A program made the translations under genes and the position numbers. A stretch of DNA of 52,147 bases. It comes from Actinacidiphila glaucinigra (GTDB lineage: Bacteria > Actinomycetota > Actinomycetes > Streptomycetales > Streptomycetaceae). Under the pieces are notes generated by a model that did no database searches, was not told where the DNA came from, and was given only the letters and a program-made list of their open reading frames with translations. The DNA is taken from positions 1 to 52,147 of the forward strand of contig NZ_FZOF01000043.1 of assembly GCF_900188405.1 (NCBI RefSeq). Direction: 5' to 3'. This document shows positions 33,818 through 42,562 of this stretch, piece by piece (the stretch's first letter is position 1; every line of letters starts with the position of its first letter).

Positions 33818-35290
33818 TCAGGACCTGATGTCGCGCCAGGCACCGGGAAGGGCGGCGGCCACGTCGTGCGCGGCGACCGGTGCGCCCACCGGGCCCGCGG
33901 CGACCCGCGCCGACAGCCCGTGCAGGTACGCGCCGACCGAGGCCGCGTCACGCGGGGCGAGCCCGGCGGCCAGCAGGGACCCGGTGATCCCGGAGAGCAC
34001 GTCACCGCTGCCCGCCGTGGCCAGCCAGGACGTCCCCGTGGGGTTGACCCGGACCGGCACCCCCGGCTCCGGGGACGCGACGAGCGTCGTGGAGCCCTTC
34101 AGCAGCGCCGTCGCCCCGAAGGCGCCGGCCAGGCGCCGTACATGGTCCAGCCGCGCCGCCTCCACCTCCTCACGGGCCACACCGAGCAGCGCCGCCGCCT
34201 CCCCCGCGTGCGGGGTCAGCACGGTGCCCGCGGTGCGGGAGCGCACGACGTCCCGGTCCAGCAGCCGCAGACCGTCCGCGTCCACGAGCACGGGGACGTC
34301 CGAGGCGAGCACGTCGTCCACCGCGCGCCGCGCCTCCGGCCCGTCGCCCAGCCCCGGGCCCACCACCCAGGCCTGCACCCGGCCGGCCTTGTGCGGCGGC
34401 CCCGCCGACACCAGCGTCTCCGGGAAGCGGGCCAGCACGGCCTGCGCCCCCGGGCCCACGTAACGCACCGCCCCCGCGCCCGCGCGCAGCGCCCCGGCCA
34501 CCGCGAGCACCGCGGCCCCGGGGTAGCGCTCCGAGCCCGCGACGACGCCGACCACCCCGCGCCGGTACTTGTCGCTCTCCGCGTCCGGGACCGGCAGCAG
34601 GGCGGCGACGTCGGCGTGCTGCAGCGCCTCCAGGGCGGGCGGCGTGCCGTCCAGGTCGGGGCCGAGGCCGATGTCGACCAGGCGCAGGGCGCCCGCGTGT
34701 TCGGCGGCGGGGTCCACCAGCAGGCCCGGCTTGTAGGTGCCGAAGGTCACCGTCATGTCCGCACGCACCGCCGCGCCCCGGACCTCGCCGGTGTCGGCGT
34801 CCACACCGCTGGGCAGGTCCACGGCGACCACGACCGCCCGGGAGGCGCGCGCGGCCTCCGCCAGCGGCACCGCCCCGGGGCGCAGGCCGCCCTTGCCGCC
34901 GATGCCCACGATGCCGTCCAGCACGAGGTCGGCGCGGTGGACCAGGGCCACCGCGTCCACGTCCTCCGGGGTGACGGCACGGCCGCCCGCGGCGCGCAGG
35001 GCCGCCAGGCCGCCGCGGTGCGCCTTCTGCGGCGCCAGCAGGACGGCGGTCACCCCCGCCCCCCGCCGCGCCAGGCGCGCGCCCGCGTACAGGGCGTCGC
35101 CGCCGTTGTCCCCGCTCCCGGTCAGCACGACGACGCGGGCCGCGTAGACCCCGCCCCCGGTGCCGAGCGCGTTCGCGCAGGCCGCCGCGAGGCCGGCTGC
35201 CGCCCGCTGCATCAGGGCCCCCTCCGGAACCCGCGCCATGAGCGCCCGCTCCGCCGCCCGTACGGTCTCCACGCTGTACGCCACCCGCAT
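33818..35290 (-). CDS. nnr: Bifunctional NAD(P)H-hydrate epimerase / ADP-dependent dehydratase
   Basis: A 490-residue fusion that repairs hydrated NAD(P)H. The N-terminal YjeF epimerase domain (1 to about 210) shows GSGDNGGDALYAGARLA and VDLPSGVDADTG. The C-terminal YjeD/ribokinase-like dehydratase domain has KYRRGVVGVVAGSERYPGAA, LTPHAGEAAALL and the catalytic ATAGSGDVLSG (Asp near 440). The ATG at 35,290 is taken as the start. Its upstream gap is repeat element B. Confidence 0.97.
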   Translation of the reverse strand: MRVAYSVETVRAAERALMARVPEGALMQRAAAGLAAACANALGTGGGVYAARVVVLTGSGDNGGDALYAGARLARRGAGVTAVLLAPQKAHRGGLAALRAAGGRAVTPEDVDAVALVHRADLVLDGIVGIGGKGGLRPGAVPLAEAARASRAVVVAVDLPSGVDADTGEVRGAAVRADMTVTFGTYKPGLLVDPAAEHAGALRLVDIGLGPDLDGTPPALEALQHADVAALLPVPDAESDKYRRGVVGVVAGSERYPGAAVLAVAGALRAGAGAVRYVGPGAQAVLARFPETLVSAGPPHKAGRVQAWVVGPGLGDGPEARRAVDDVLASDVPVLVDADGLRLLDRDVVRSRTAGTVLTPHAGEAAALLGVAREEVEAARLDHVRRLAGAFGATALLKGSTTLVASPEPGVPVRVNPTGTSWLATAGSGDVLSGITGSLLAAGLAPRDAASVGAYLHGLSARVAAGPVGAPVAAHDVAAALPGAWRDIRS

Positions 35291-35591
35291 GCGGCCATGT
35301 TCCCACCGCGGGCACGCGGTTGCGCGCGGTGCGGCGTCTGTGTGCGGCACGGTTGTGGTTGCAGCCGGTTGTCGTGTGCGGGTTGTTTGCGCCTGCGGGC
35401 GGCTGCGCCGGGCTGCCCGGTGGGTGTGTGCGGGTCGTTTGCGGTTCCGGTCCCGGTGCCCCTTGCGGCCGGTTGTTGGGTGCGGGTTGTTTGCGCCTGC
35501 GGCGGGCTGTCCCCGCCCTCCCGCCCGATTGCCCGGCGCGGTCAGTGACCGCCGCGCACCGTGTGGCTGGGTCGGGGCCGCGCCGGCGCAC

Positions 35592-35621
35592 TCCCCCAGC
35601 CTTCGGCCGGGGGGACCCCCA
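35592..35621 (+). repeat. 30-base hairpin repeat, copy 3
   Basis: Identical to the copy at 2761-2790 and in the same position relative to the shared block, so it is part of the element and not an independent insertion. Confidence 0.85.
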
Positions 35622-36011
35622 GAACGCTCGCGGTTTACCCCAACATCATTCCGCGCCGGGTCCGCCGCTCGTCGTTTCCGGGCGCACCCCGCCACACCCC
35701 CTCCGGTCGTGTGGGCGACTGACGACCGGAGGGGGGTGAGAAGGCGGTCCGGGCTTGCCGCACACGCCTCACCGAACGCCAACGGCCGTCAGGCGCTCTG
35801 TGGGCGAGAGGGGCTATCGGGGAGCTCGGGCCGATCCTGCCCCCACCCCGGCGCTCGCCGTGCCCCCGGCCACCTGTGCGCGCACCCTGTCTCGGCCTGC
35901 GGCCGGGGGACCCCCTCTGGCGGGGCAGATGCCAACTGTGCTGAGAGGGGCGCCCTCCCATCACCATCCTCCGGCCGTTGTCGCCCATCGATACGGAGGG
36001 GGCGGGAGAGT

Positions 36012-36041
36012 TGGGGGCACCCCCGGCCGAAGGCTGGGGGA
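36012..36041 (-). repeat. 30-base hairpin repeat, copy 4 (inverted)
   Basis: The same motif in opposite orientation, one base variant near its end (GGGTGCCCCCA instead of GGGGACCCCCA side). It sits directly against the conserved core of element B and is absent at the equivalent place in copy A, suggesting that the hairpin motif can be gained or lost independently. Confidence 0.8.
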
Positions 36042-36204
36042 GGGTGGGCGTTCTGGACGCTGACGTGTATTTGTTGTGCGGCATCCGGGGCGGCAAGAGC
36101 GGGTGCCCGCCATGCACATAAATATGCGGTACAGAATGCCCAGCCCCGGGGGCCCCGACCCCGGCCCACCACGAACCGCGCGAGGCCCGCACCAACCATC
36201 CGGG

Positions 36205-36234
36205 TGGGGGTCCCCCCGGCCGAAGGCTGGGGGA
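36205..36234 (-). repeat. 30-base hairpin repeat, copy 5 (inverted)
   Basis: Inverted copy just right of the core of element B, replacing a short AT-poor sequence (GCGCCGGGCAATCG) at the equivalent place in element A. With copy 3 it forms a large inverted pair across the element. Confidence 0.82.
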
Positions 36235-36326
36235 GGGAGGGCGGGCGGGAGACAGCCCGCCGCAGGCGCAACGCACCCGCACACGACAACGGACCGCAAC
36301 CACAACCCCGGGGCACCCCGGAAGGG

Positions 36327-36695
36327 TCACCCCTCTGCGATGACCACCGCCGACGCGACCCCCGCATCGTGGCTGAGGGAGATGTGGAACACCCGTACCC
36401 CCAACTGCTCCGCCCGTGCCGCCACCGTCCCCCGGACGACAAGCCGCGGCTGCCCCGAATCCTCCGTGACGACCTCCGCGTCCGACCAGTGAAGCCCCCC
36501 GGGCGCCCCCAGCGCCTTCGCGACCGCCTCCTTCGCGGCGAACCGTGCCGCGAGGGAGGCGCTGCCCCGGCGGGCCCCACTGGGGAGGTGGAGCTCGCCG
36601 GGAAGGAAGAGCCGCTCGGCCAGGCCGGGCGTGCGCTCCAGGGACTGCTCGAAGCGGTCGATCTCCGCGACGTCGATGCCCACCCCGATAATCAC
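36327..36695 (-). CDS. acpS: Holo-[acyl-carrier-protein] synthase
   Basis: A 122-residue phosphopantetheinyl transferase that activates acyl carrier proteins with CoA. The metal-binding Asp in GVGIDVAEIDRF (5-16), the SLAARFAAKEAVAKALG helix (Glu and Lys ligands) and the C-terminal ISLSHDAGVASAVVIAE are conserved. The GTG at 36,695 is seven bases after the glmS stop, so it is probably co-transcribed with glmS. Confidence 0.96.
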   Translation of the reverse strand: MIIGVGIDVAEIDRFEQSLERTPGLAERLFLPGELHLPSGARRGSASLAARFAAKEAVAKALGAPGGLHWSDAEVVTEDSGQPRLVVRGTVAARAEQLGVRVFHISLSHDAGVASAVVIAEG

Positions 36696-36702
36696 GGCGT
36701 GA

Positions 36703-38550
36703 TCACTCGACCGTGACGGACTTCGCGAGGTTCCGCGGCTGGTCGACCTCGTTCCCGCGGGCCGTGGCCAGTTCGCACGCGAAGACCTGCAGCGGCACGG
36801 TCGCGACCAGCGGCTGCAGCAGCGTCGGGGTCTGCGGGACCCGCACCAGGTGGTCGGCGTAGGGGACGACGGACTCGTCGCCCTCCTCCGCGATGACGAT
36901 GGTGCGCGCGCCGCGGGCCCGGATCTCCTGGATGTTGGACACGATCTTGTCGTGCAGGACCGAGCGTCCGCGCGGCGACGGGACGACCACGACGACCGGG
37001 AGGTCCTCCTCGATCAGCGCGATGGGTCCGTGCTTGAGCTCGCCGGCGGCGAAGCCCTCGGCGTGCATGTAGGCGAGTTCCTTGAGCTTGAGCGCGCCCT
37101 CCAGGGCCACGGGGTAGCCCACGTGGCGGCCGAGGAAGAGGACGGTGTTCTTGTCCTTGAGGGAGCGGGCCAGTTCGCGGACCGGCTCCATGGTCTCCAG
37201 GACCTGCTCGACCTGGCGGGAGATCTGGGAGAGCTCGCGGATGACGGCGAGGATCTCGTCGCCCCACTTCGTGCCGCGCACCTGGCCCAGGTAGAGGGCG
37301 ACGAGGTAGCAGGCGACGACCTGGGTGAGGAACGCCTTGGTGGAGGCGACGGCGACCTCGGGGCCGGCGTGCGTGTAGAGCACCGCGTCGGACTCGCGCG
37401 GGATGGTGGAGCCGTTGGTGTTGCAGATGGCCAGCACCTTGGAGCCCTGCTCGCGGGCGTGCCGCAGGGCCATGAGGGTGTCCATGGTCTCGCCGGACTG
37501 GCTGATGGCGACGACCAGCGTGCGGGGGGCCAGGATCGGGTCGCGGTAGCGGAACTCGCTGGCGAGCTCGACCTCGCAGGGGATGCGGGTCCAGTGCTCG
37601 ATCGCGTACTTGGCGATCATGCCCGCGTGGAAGGCGGTGCCGCAGGCGACGATGACGATCTTGTCGACCTCGCGCAGCACGGTGGCGGGGATGCGCACCT
37701 CGTCGAGGGTCAGCAGGCCGCTCGCGTCGATCCGGCCCAGCAGCGTGTCGGCGACGGCCTTGGGCTGCTCGGCGATCTCCTTGAGCATGAAGTAGTCGTA
37801 GCCGCCCTTCTCGGCGGCGGAGGCGTCCCAGTCGATGTGGTACGGCCGGACGTCGGCGGGCTTACCCTCGAAGTCGGTGACGGTGACGCCCTCGCGGCGC
37901 AGCTCGACGACCTGGTCCTGGCCGAGTTCGATGGCGTCGCGGGTGTACGCGATGAAGGCCGCGACGTCGGAGGCGAGGAAGTTCTCGCCGTCGCCGACAC
38001 CCACGACGAGCGGGGAGTTGCGGCGGGCGCCGACCACGACGTCCGGCTCGTCGGCGTGCACGGCCACCAGGGTGAAGGCGCCTTCGAGGCGGACGCAGAC
38101 CTGGCGCATCGCCTCGGCGAGGTCCCCGGTGGAGGAGTAGGCCTCGGCGAGGAGGTGGGAGACGACCTCGGTGTCGGTCTCGGAGAGCAGATCGTGGCCG
38201 CGCTCGGCGAGTTCGGCGCGCAGGGCGGCGAAGTTCTCGATGATGCCGTTGTGGACGACGGCGACCCGGCCCGCGTTGTCCAGGTGGGGGTGCGCGTTGG
38301 CGTCCGTGGGGCCGCCGTGGGTGGCCCAGCGGGTGTGCCCGAGGCCGGCGAGGCCGGCCGGCAGCGGGCGCTCGTCCAGCAGCTTCTCCAGGTTGGCGAG
38401 CTTGCCCGCCTTCTTGGCCGAGGCCAGGCCGCCGTCGGCGAGGACGGCGACACCGGCCGAGTCGTATCCCCGGTACTCGAGCCGCTTCAGACCCGTGATG
38501 ACAACGTCGAGGGCGGACTGGCCGCCCACGTATCCAACGATTCCGCACAT
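36703..38550 (-). CDS. glmS: Glutamine-fructose-6-phosphate aminotransferase
   Basis: A 615-residue enzyme that makes glucosamine 6-phosphate from fructose 6-phosphate and glutamine, the entry to UDP-GlcNAc. The Met is removed to expose the nucleophile Cys2 in MCGIVGYVG; the glutaminase domain includes GHTRWATHG and HNGIIEN. Two SIS domains follow (ACGTAFHAG, ISQSGETMDT; GRHVGYPVALEGALKLKE) and the C-terminal catalytic tail NLAKSVTVE. No good ribosome site is visible, so the leader may be very short or absent. With glmM 4 kb away the GlcNAc pathway is nearly complete. Confidence 0.98.
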   Translation of the reverse strand: MCGIVGYVGGQSALDVVITGLKRLEYRGYDSAGVAVLADGGLASAKKAGKLANLEKLLDERPLPAGLAGLGHTRWATHGGPTDANAHPHLDNAGRVAVVHNGIIENFAALRAELAERGHDLLSETDTEVVSHLLAEAYSSTGDLAEAMRQVCVRLEGAFTLVAVHADEPDVVVGARRNSPLVVGVGDGENFLASDVAAFIAYTRDAIELGQDQVVELRREGVTVTDFEGKPADVRPYHIDWDASAAEKGGYDYFMLKEIAEQPKAVADTLLGRIDASGLLTLDEVRIPATVLREVDKIVIVACGTAFHAGMIAKYAIEHWTRIPCEVELASEFRYRDPILAPRTLVVAISQSGETMDTLMALRHAREQGSKVLAICNTNGSTIPRESDAVLYTHAGPEVAVASTKAFLTQVVACYLVALYLGQVRGTKWGDEILAVIRELSQISRQVEQVLETMEPVRELARSLKDKNTVLFLGRHVGYPVALEGALKLKELAYMHAEGFAAGELKHGPIALIEEDLPVVVVVPSPRGRSVLHDKIVSNIQEIRARGARTIVIAEEGDESVVPYADHLVRVPQTPTLLQPLVATVPLQVFACELATARGNEVDQPRNLAKSVTVE

Positions 38551-38647
38551 GAGGAGAACTCTAGGCGGCGAACGGCGGACGTCGAACCCGACGGCGGACG
38601 CCGCAGGACCCCGGACCGGGACGGTCCGGGGCACCCCGGGCGTGCGG

Positions 38648-39460
38648 TCAACTGCGCGCGCGGTAGGCGCGCATGACCAGCGGGACGAAGACCACCGCGA
38701 TCCCCGCGGCCCACAGCAGCGACCACATCACCGGCCCGGCGACCGCGCCGGATCCCGTCATCAGACCCCGTACGGCGTCGGCCAGGCGGGTGACCGGGTT
38801 CACGTCCGCCCACGCCCTGAGCCAGCCGGGCATGGTGTCGGCCCGCACGAAGGCACTGGAGGTGAAGGTGAGCGGCATGACCAGCACGAATCCGAAGGTC
38901 ATCACCTTCTCGGGCTCGGAGACCAGCATCCCGATCAGCAGCGTCATCCAGGACATGGCGACCGCGAAGGCCAGCAGCAGGCCCGCCGCGCCCAGCACAC
39001 CGGGCACGCCGCCGTCCACGTCGAAGCCCATGAGCATGCCCAGGCCCAGCATCAGCAGCAGCGACCACAGCTGCTTGCCGAGGTCGGCGACGACCCGCCC
39101 CATCAGCGGTGCGGAACGGGCGATCGGCAGCGAGCGCAGCCGGTCCAGCACGCCCTTGGTGAGGTCGATGTTGAGGCCCATCGCGGTGTTCATGGTCGCG
39201 AAGAGGGCGTTCTGCACGATGATCCCGGGCAGCGCGTACTGCAGGTAGGCGTCCGGCGAGCCGGCCATCTGGCCGCCGAAGACGTAGGTGAAGAGCAGCA
39301 CGAACATGATGGGCTGGACGCTGAGGTCCATGAGTTCCATCGGGTTGTGCTTGATCTGCACCAGGTTGCGCCAGGCGAGGGTGCAGGTCTGCTGCAGCCC
39401 GTCCCAGGGCCGGATCTTGGCGGCCGGCGTCACGTCCACGGTCACGGTCACGGTGCTCAT
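38648..39460 (-). CDS. ABC-2 type membrane permease (DrrB family)
   Basis: A 270-residue membrane subunit with about six hydrophobic segments and the ABC-2 signature region (LRSLPIARSAPLMGRVVADLGKQLW, then FTSSAFVRADTMPGWLRAWADVNPVT). Such permeases pair with a DrrA-type ATPase to export drugs or lipids. Its ATG overlaps the stop of the upstream ATPase gene in ATGA, which shows translational coupling. Substrate unknown. Confidence 0.93.
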   Translation of the reverse strand: MSTVTVTVDVTPAAKIRPWDGLQQTCTLAWRNLVQIKHNPMELMDLSVQPIMFVLLFTYVFGGQMAGSPDAYLQYALPGIIVQNALFATMNTAMGLNIDLTKGVLDRLRSLPIARSAPLMGRVVADLGKQLWSLLLMLGLGMLMGFDVDGGVPGVLGAAGLLLAFAVAMSWMTLLIGMLVSEPEKVMTFGFVLVMPLTFTSSAFVRADTMPGWLRAWADVNPVTRLADAVRGLMTGSGAVAGPVMWSLLWAAGIAVVFVPLVMRAYRARS

Positions 39461-40431
39461 ACCAGGGCCTCCGTCTTGTCCTCGTCCGTCGTCGTCTCCT
39501 CCACCGCGCGGTGTCCGGTCAGGGACAGGAACACCTCGTCGAGGCTGGAGCGGCGCAGTGTGAGTTCGCTCACCCGCACCCCCGCCTCATCCAGCCGGCG
39601 TACGACGGCGGGCATCAGCTCCGGGTCGTTGACCGGAGCGGTGACCAGGCCGGACTCGGTCTTCGTGGCGGGCCCGGCGACCGCCGAGACCATCGCGTGG
39701 ACCTTCTCCAGCTGCTGCGCGGCCATCGGCCGCACCTGCAGCACCTGCCCGCCGACCTGCTCCTTGAGCCCGTCGGGGGTGCCCTCCGCGATCACCCGGC
39801 CGCGGTCGATGACCGCGATGTCGTCGGCGAGCTGGTCGGCCTCCTCCAGGTACTGGGTGGTCAGCAGCACCGTCGTGCCGTCCCCCACCAGGCCGCGGAC
39901 GATGTCCCACAGCTCGTTGCGGCTGTGCGGGTCCAGGCCGGTGGTGGGCTCGTCGAGGAAGAGCACCCGCGGCCGGCCGACCAGGCTGGCGGCCAGGTCC
40001 AGGCGCCGCCGCATGCCACCGGAGTAGGTCTTGGCGGCCCGGCCGCCGGCGTCGGCGAGCCGGAACTCCTCCAGCAGCCGCGTCGCCCGGGCGCGGGCCT
40101 CGCGGCGCGGCAGGCCCAGCAGCCGGGCGATCAGCAGCAGGTTCTCGTGGCCGGTGAGCATCTCGTCCACGGCCGCGTACTGCCCGGTGAGCCCGACCAG
40201 GGCGCGCACGGCACCCGCCTCCCGCACCACGTCGTGGCCGCCGACGAGGGCCCGTCCGGCGTCCGGCCGCAGCAGGGTGGCCAGGACGCGCACCGCCGTG
40301 GTCTTCCCCGCCCCGTTGGGGCCGAGCACGCCGAGCACCGTGCCGCTGCGCGCGGCCAGGTCCACGCCGGCCAGGGCCGTGGTCTCCTTGAAGCTTTTGA
40401 CCAGGCCCTCCGCCTGGATCGCGTAACTCAT
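39457..40431 (-). CDS. ABC exporter ATPase (DrrA family)
   Basis: A 324-residue nucleotide-binding subunit: Walker A GPNGAGKTTAVRVL (38-51), Q-loop GLTGQYAAVDEMLTG, signature KTYSGGMRRRLDLAASL, Walker B LFLDEPTTGLD and the H-loop replaced by the Gln in LTTQYLEEAD, as usual in DrrA proteins. The C-terminal 80 residues form the DrrA regulatory domain. It drives export through the coupled permease and may confer self-resistance or export a metabolite; no biosynthetic cluster is nearby. Confidence 0.94.
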   Translation of the reverse strand: MSYAIQAEGLVKSFKETTALAGVDLAARSGTVLGVLGPNGAGKTTAVRVLATLLRPDAGRALVGGHDVVREAGAVRALVGLTGQYAAVDEMLTGHENLLLIARLLGLPRREARARATRLLEEFRLADAGGRAAKTYSGGMRRRLDLAASLVGRPRVLFLDEPTTGLDPHSRNELWDIVRGLVGDGTTVLLTTQYLEEADQLADDIAVIDRGRVIAEGTPDGLKEQVGGQVLQVRPMAAQQLEKVHAMVSAVAGPATKTESGLVTAPVNDPELMPAVVRRLDEAGVRVSELTLRRSSLDEVFLSLTGHRAVEETTTDEDKTEALV

Positions 40432-40592
40432 CCGCGATGTCCTCCCCGTCGTGGTTCGCTCGGTGTTGTTCCGTTGCGCACCACTGTCCCGGACGCCACT
40501 GACAACGGGCTGACATTCCGCTGACGAGGGTTCCGGCGGCGGTCGGACGACCCCGGCGTGAGCGCCGTTCATCCCGGCGCAACAATGAATCC

Positions 40593-41585
40593 GTGCCGCC
40601 GACCATTTCCCCCCACCCGACGCGCCGCCGCGCCGAGCCCACGCCGTACGTCGACCTGACGCGGGCCGAGTGGAGCGCGCTGCGCGACCGCACGCCGCTG
40701 CCGCTCTCCGCCGAGGAGGTCGAGCGGCTGCGGGGCCTCGGCGACGTCATCGACCTGGAGGAGGTGATCGACGTCTACCTGCCGCTGTCACGGCTGCTCA
40801 ACCTCTACGTCGGCGCCACCCACGGCCTGCGCGGCGCGGTCAACACCTTCCTCGACGACACCGGCGAGGGCCACGGCTCGCAGACCGGTACGCCCTTCGT
40901 CATCGGCGTCGCCGGCAGTGTCGCGGTCGGCAAGTCGACCACCGCGCGCATCCTGCAGGCGCTGCTCGCCCGCTGGCCGGAGCACCCGCGGGTGGAACTG
41001 GTCACCACCGACGGATTCCTGCTGCCCAAGGCCGAGCTGCAGCGCCGCGGGCTGATGTCCCGCAAGGGCTTCCCCGAGTCGTACGACCGGCGCGCCCTGA
41101 CGCGTTTCGTGGCCGACGTGAAGGCCGGCAAGGACGAGGTGCGCGCGCCCGTCTACTCGCATCTGATCTACGACATCGTGCCGGACGAGGAGCTGGTGGT
41201 CCGGCGGCCGGACATCCTCATCGTCGAGGGCCTGAACGTCCTGCAGCCCGCCCTGCCGGGCAAGGACGGCCGCACCCGGGTCGCGCTCGCCGACTACTTC
41301 GACTTCAGCGTGTACGTGGACGCGCGCACCGAGGACATCGAGCAGTGGTACCTGGCGCGCTTCGGCCAGCTGCGCGAGACCGCCTTCCAGAACCCCCTGT
41401 CGTACTTCCACCGCTACACCGAGGTCTCCGAGGAGGAGGCCATGGAGTACGGCCGCCACACCTGGCGCGCCATCAACCAGCCCAACCTGCTGGAGAACGT
41501 GCTCCCGACCCGCGGCCGGGCCACCCTGGTCCTGCGCAAGGGCCCCGACCACAAGGTGCAGAAGCTCTCCCTGCGCAAGCTGTAG
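40593..41585 (+). CDS. coaA: Pantothenate kinase (type I)
   Basis: A 330-residue (GTG start) P-loop kinase that phosphorylates pantothenate, the first step to coenzyme A. It shows the P-loop GVAGSVAVGKSTTARIL (about 103-119), TTDGFLLP, KGFPESYD and the acceptor-site HLIYDIV and VEGLNVLQ. It is divergent from the drrAB genes with 161 bases between them. The 40 residues before the first conserved block contain the Pro/Arg-rich start typical of actinobacterial members. Confidence 0.96.
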   Translation: MPPTISPHPTRRRAEPTPYVDLTRAEWSALRDRTPLPLSAEEVERLRGLGDVIDLEEVIDVYLPLSRLLNLYVGATHGLRGAVNTFLDDTGEGHGSQTGTPFVIGVAGSVAVGKSTTARILQALLARWPEHPRVELVTTDGFLLPKAELQRRGLMSRKGFPESYDRRALTRFVADVKAGKDEVRAPVYSHLIYDIVPDEELVVRRPDILIVEGLNVLQPALPGKDGRTRVALADYFDFSVYVDARTEDIEQWYLARFGQLRETAFQNPLSYFHRYTEVSEEEAMEYGRHTWRAINQPNLLENVLPTRGRATLVLRKGPDHKVQKLSLRKL

Positions 41586-41614
41586 TCCCCGGACCTCCGG
41601 GTAGCCTGCCCCGC

Positions 41615-42562
41615 ATGCTGCATCTACGGATGATCGTCCCGCAGGGGGACACCGACGAGGTCGTGTCCCTCGTCGAGGGGACCGTCGGCGCCACCCACCT
41701 CGCCGTGCTGCCCGGAGCGGCCCGCAGCCCTCGCGGGGACATCGTCATGTGCGACGTGGCACGTGAGGCGGGTGACGAACTGCTGCGGGCCCTCCGGCGC
41801 ATGGGCGTCGCCGACGCGGGCTCGATCGCGGTGGAGCACATCGACCTGTCGCTGTCGGCCCGCGCCGACAAGGCCGAGGAGGAGGCGCCCGGGGAGGGCG
41901 CGGACGCCGTGCTGTGGGAGTCGCTGACCGACGCGACCCACGAGGAGTCCACCCTCACCGCCACCTATCTGGCGTTCCTGGCCCTGGCGACCATGCTGGC
42001 GGCCTGCGGCGTGATGCTGGACAGCGCGATCCTGATCGTCGGCGCGATGGTCGTGGGCCCCGAATTCGGACCGCTGGCGGGCGTGTGCACCGGCCTGGTA
42101 CAGCGCCACGCGCGGCTGGCCCGGCGCTCACTGATCGCGCTGCTGGTGGGCTTCCCGGTGGCGATGGTGCTCACCGGCGGCTTCAACTATCTGATGGACG
42201 TCCTCGGCGTCTTCAGCGTGAGCGACTTCACGGCGCCGCATCCGTCGACCGCGTTCATCTGGCAGCCGGACGCCAGCTCCTTCGTAGTGGCGTTCCTCGC
42301 CGGGATCGCCGGGATCCTCTCACTGACCTCCGCCAAGTCCGGCGCCTTGGTCGGCGTGGCGATCTCGGTCACGACCGTCCCGGCGGCAGCCAACGCTGCT
42401 CTCGCGCTGTCCTACGGCGACTACCGCGAGCTGTGGGGCTCCTCGGCGCAGTTGGGTGTCAACCTGGCGGGCATCGTCATCGCGGGCGTCCTGACGCTGC
42501 TCGCCCAGAAGGGCTTCTGGGCGATGCAGCGCAGGCGGCGTTCGGTGTCGCGACCGGCCTAG
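41615..42562 (+). CDS. DUF389-family membrane protein
   Basis: A 315-residue protein with a soluble N-terminal part (1-110, MLHLRMIVPQGDTDEVV, GDIVMCDVAREAGDELL) and a membrane part with about six segments. SAILIVGAMVVGPEFGPLAGV and FLAGIAGILSLTSAKSGALVGVAISVTTVPAAANA are the family motifs. The function of DUF389 proteins is not established. It begins 29 bases after coaA. Its stop codon overlaps the convergent glmM stop in the four bases CTAG (42,559-42,562). Confidence 0.9.
   Translation: MLHLRMIVPQGDTDEVVSLVEGTVGATHLAVLPGAARSPRGDIVMCDVAREAGDELLRALRRMGVADAGSIAVEHIDLSLSARADKAEEEAPGEGADAVLWESLTDATHEESTLTATYLAFLALATMLAACGVMLDSAILIVGAMVVGPEFGPLAGVCTGLVQRHARLARRSLIALLVGFPVAMVLTGGFNYLMDVLGVFSVSDFTAPHPSTAFIWQPDASSFVVAFLAGIAGILSLTSAKSGALVGVAISVTTVPAAANAALALSYGDYRELWGSSAQLGVNLAGIVIAGVLTLLAQKGFWAMQRRRRSVSRPA

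Larger units (their letters stand above)
35492..36270. repeat. Intergenic repeat element, copy B, with inverted-repeat ends
   Basis: The 1,036-base gap between nnr and acpS has no credible gene. A perfect 20-base inverted repeat bounds the element (35,492-35,511 and 36,251-36,270; the latter is also present at 3255-3274 in copy A). Blocks shared with copy A occur in the same order: 35,534-35,621, about 35,681-35,780, about 35,896-36,005, and the core 36,042-36,196. The core is identical over 42 bases, then differs completely for 21 bases (36,084-36,104), then matches with two changes. The outer part 35,340-35,490 repeats the motif TGCGGGTTGTTTGCGCCTGC and its variants, and is related to the reverse complement of 3,264-3,330. 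Confidence 0.82.

Noticed and set aside
36850..38676. Long plus-strand open frame opposite glmS, and similar ones opposite groEL and guaB
   Set aside because: Same antisense effect; the repetitive V-G-D-L composition mirrors the coding strand and no motif is present.
39457..40431. Drug-resistance gene linked to an antibiotic cluster
   Set aside because: The DrrAB pair is clear but no biosynthetic genes are adjacent, so a resistance role is not supported.
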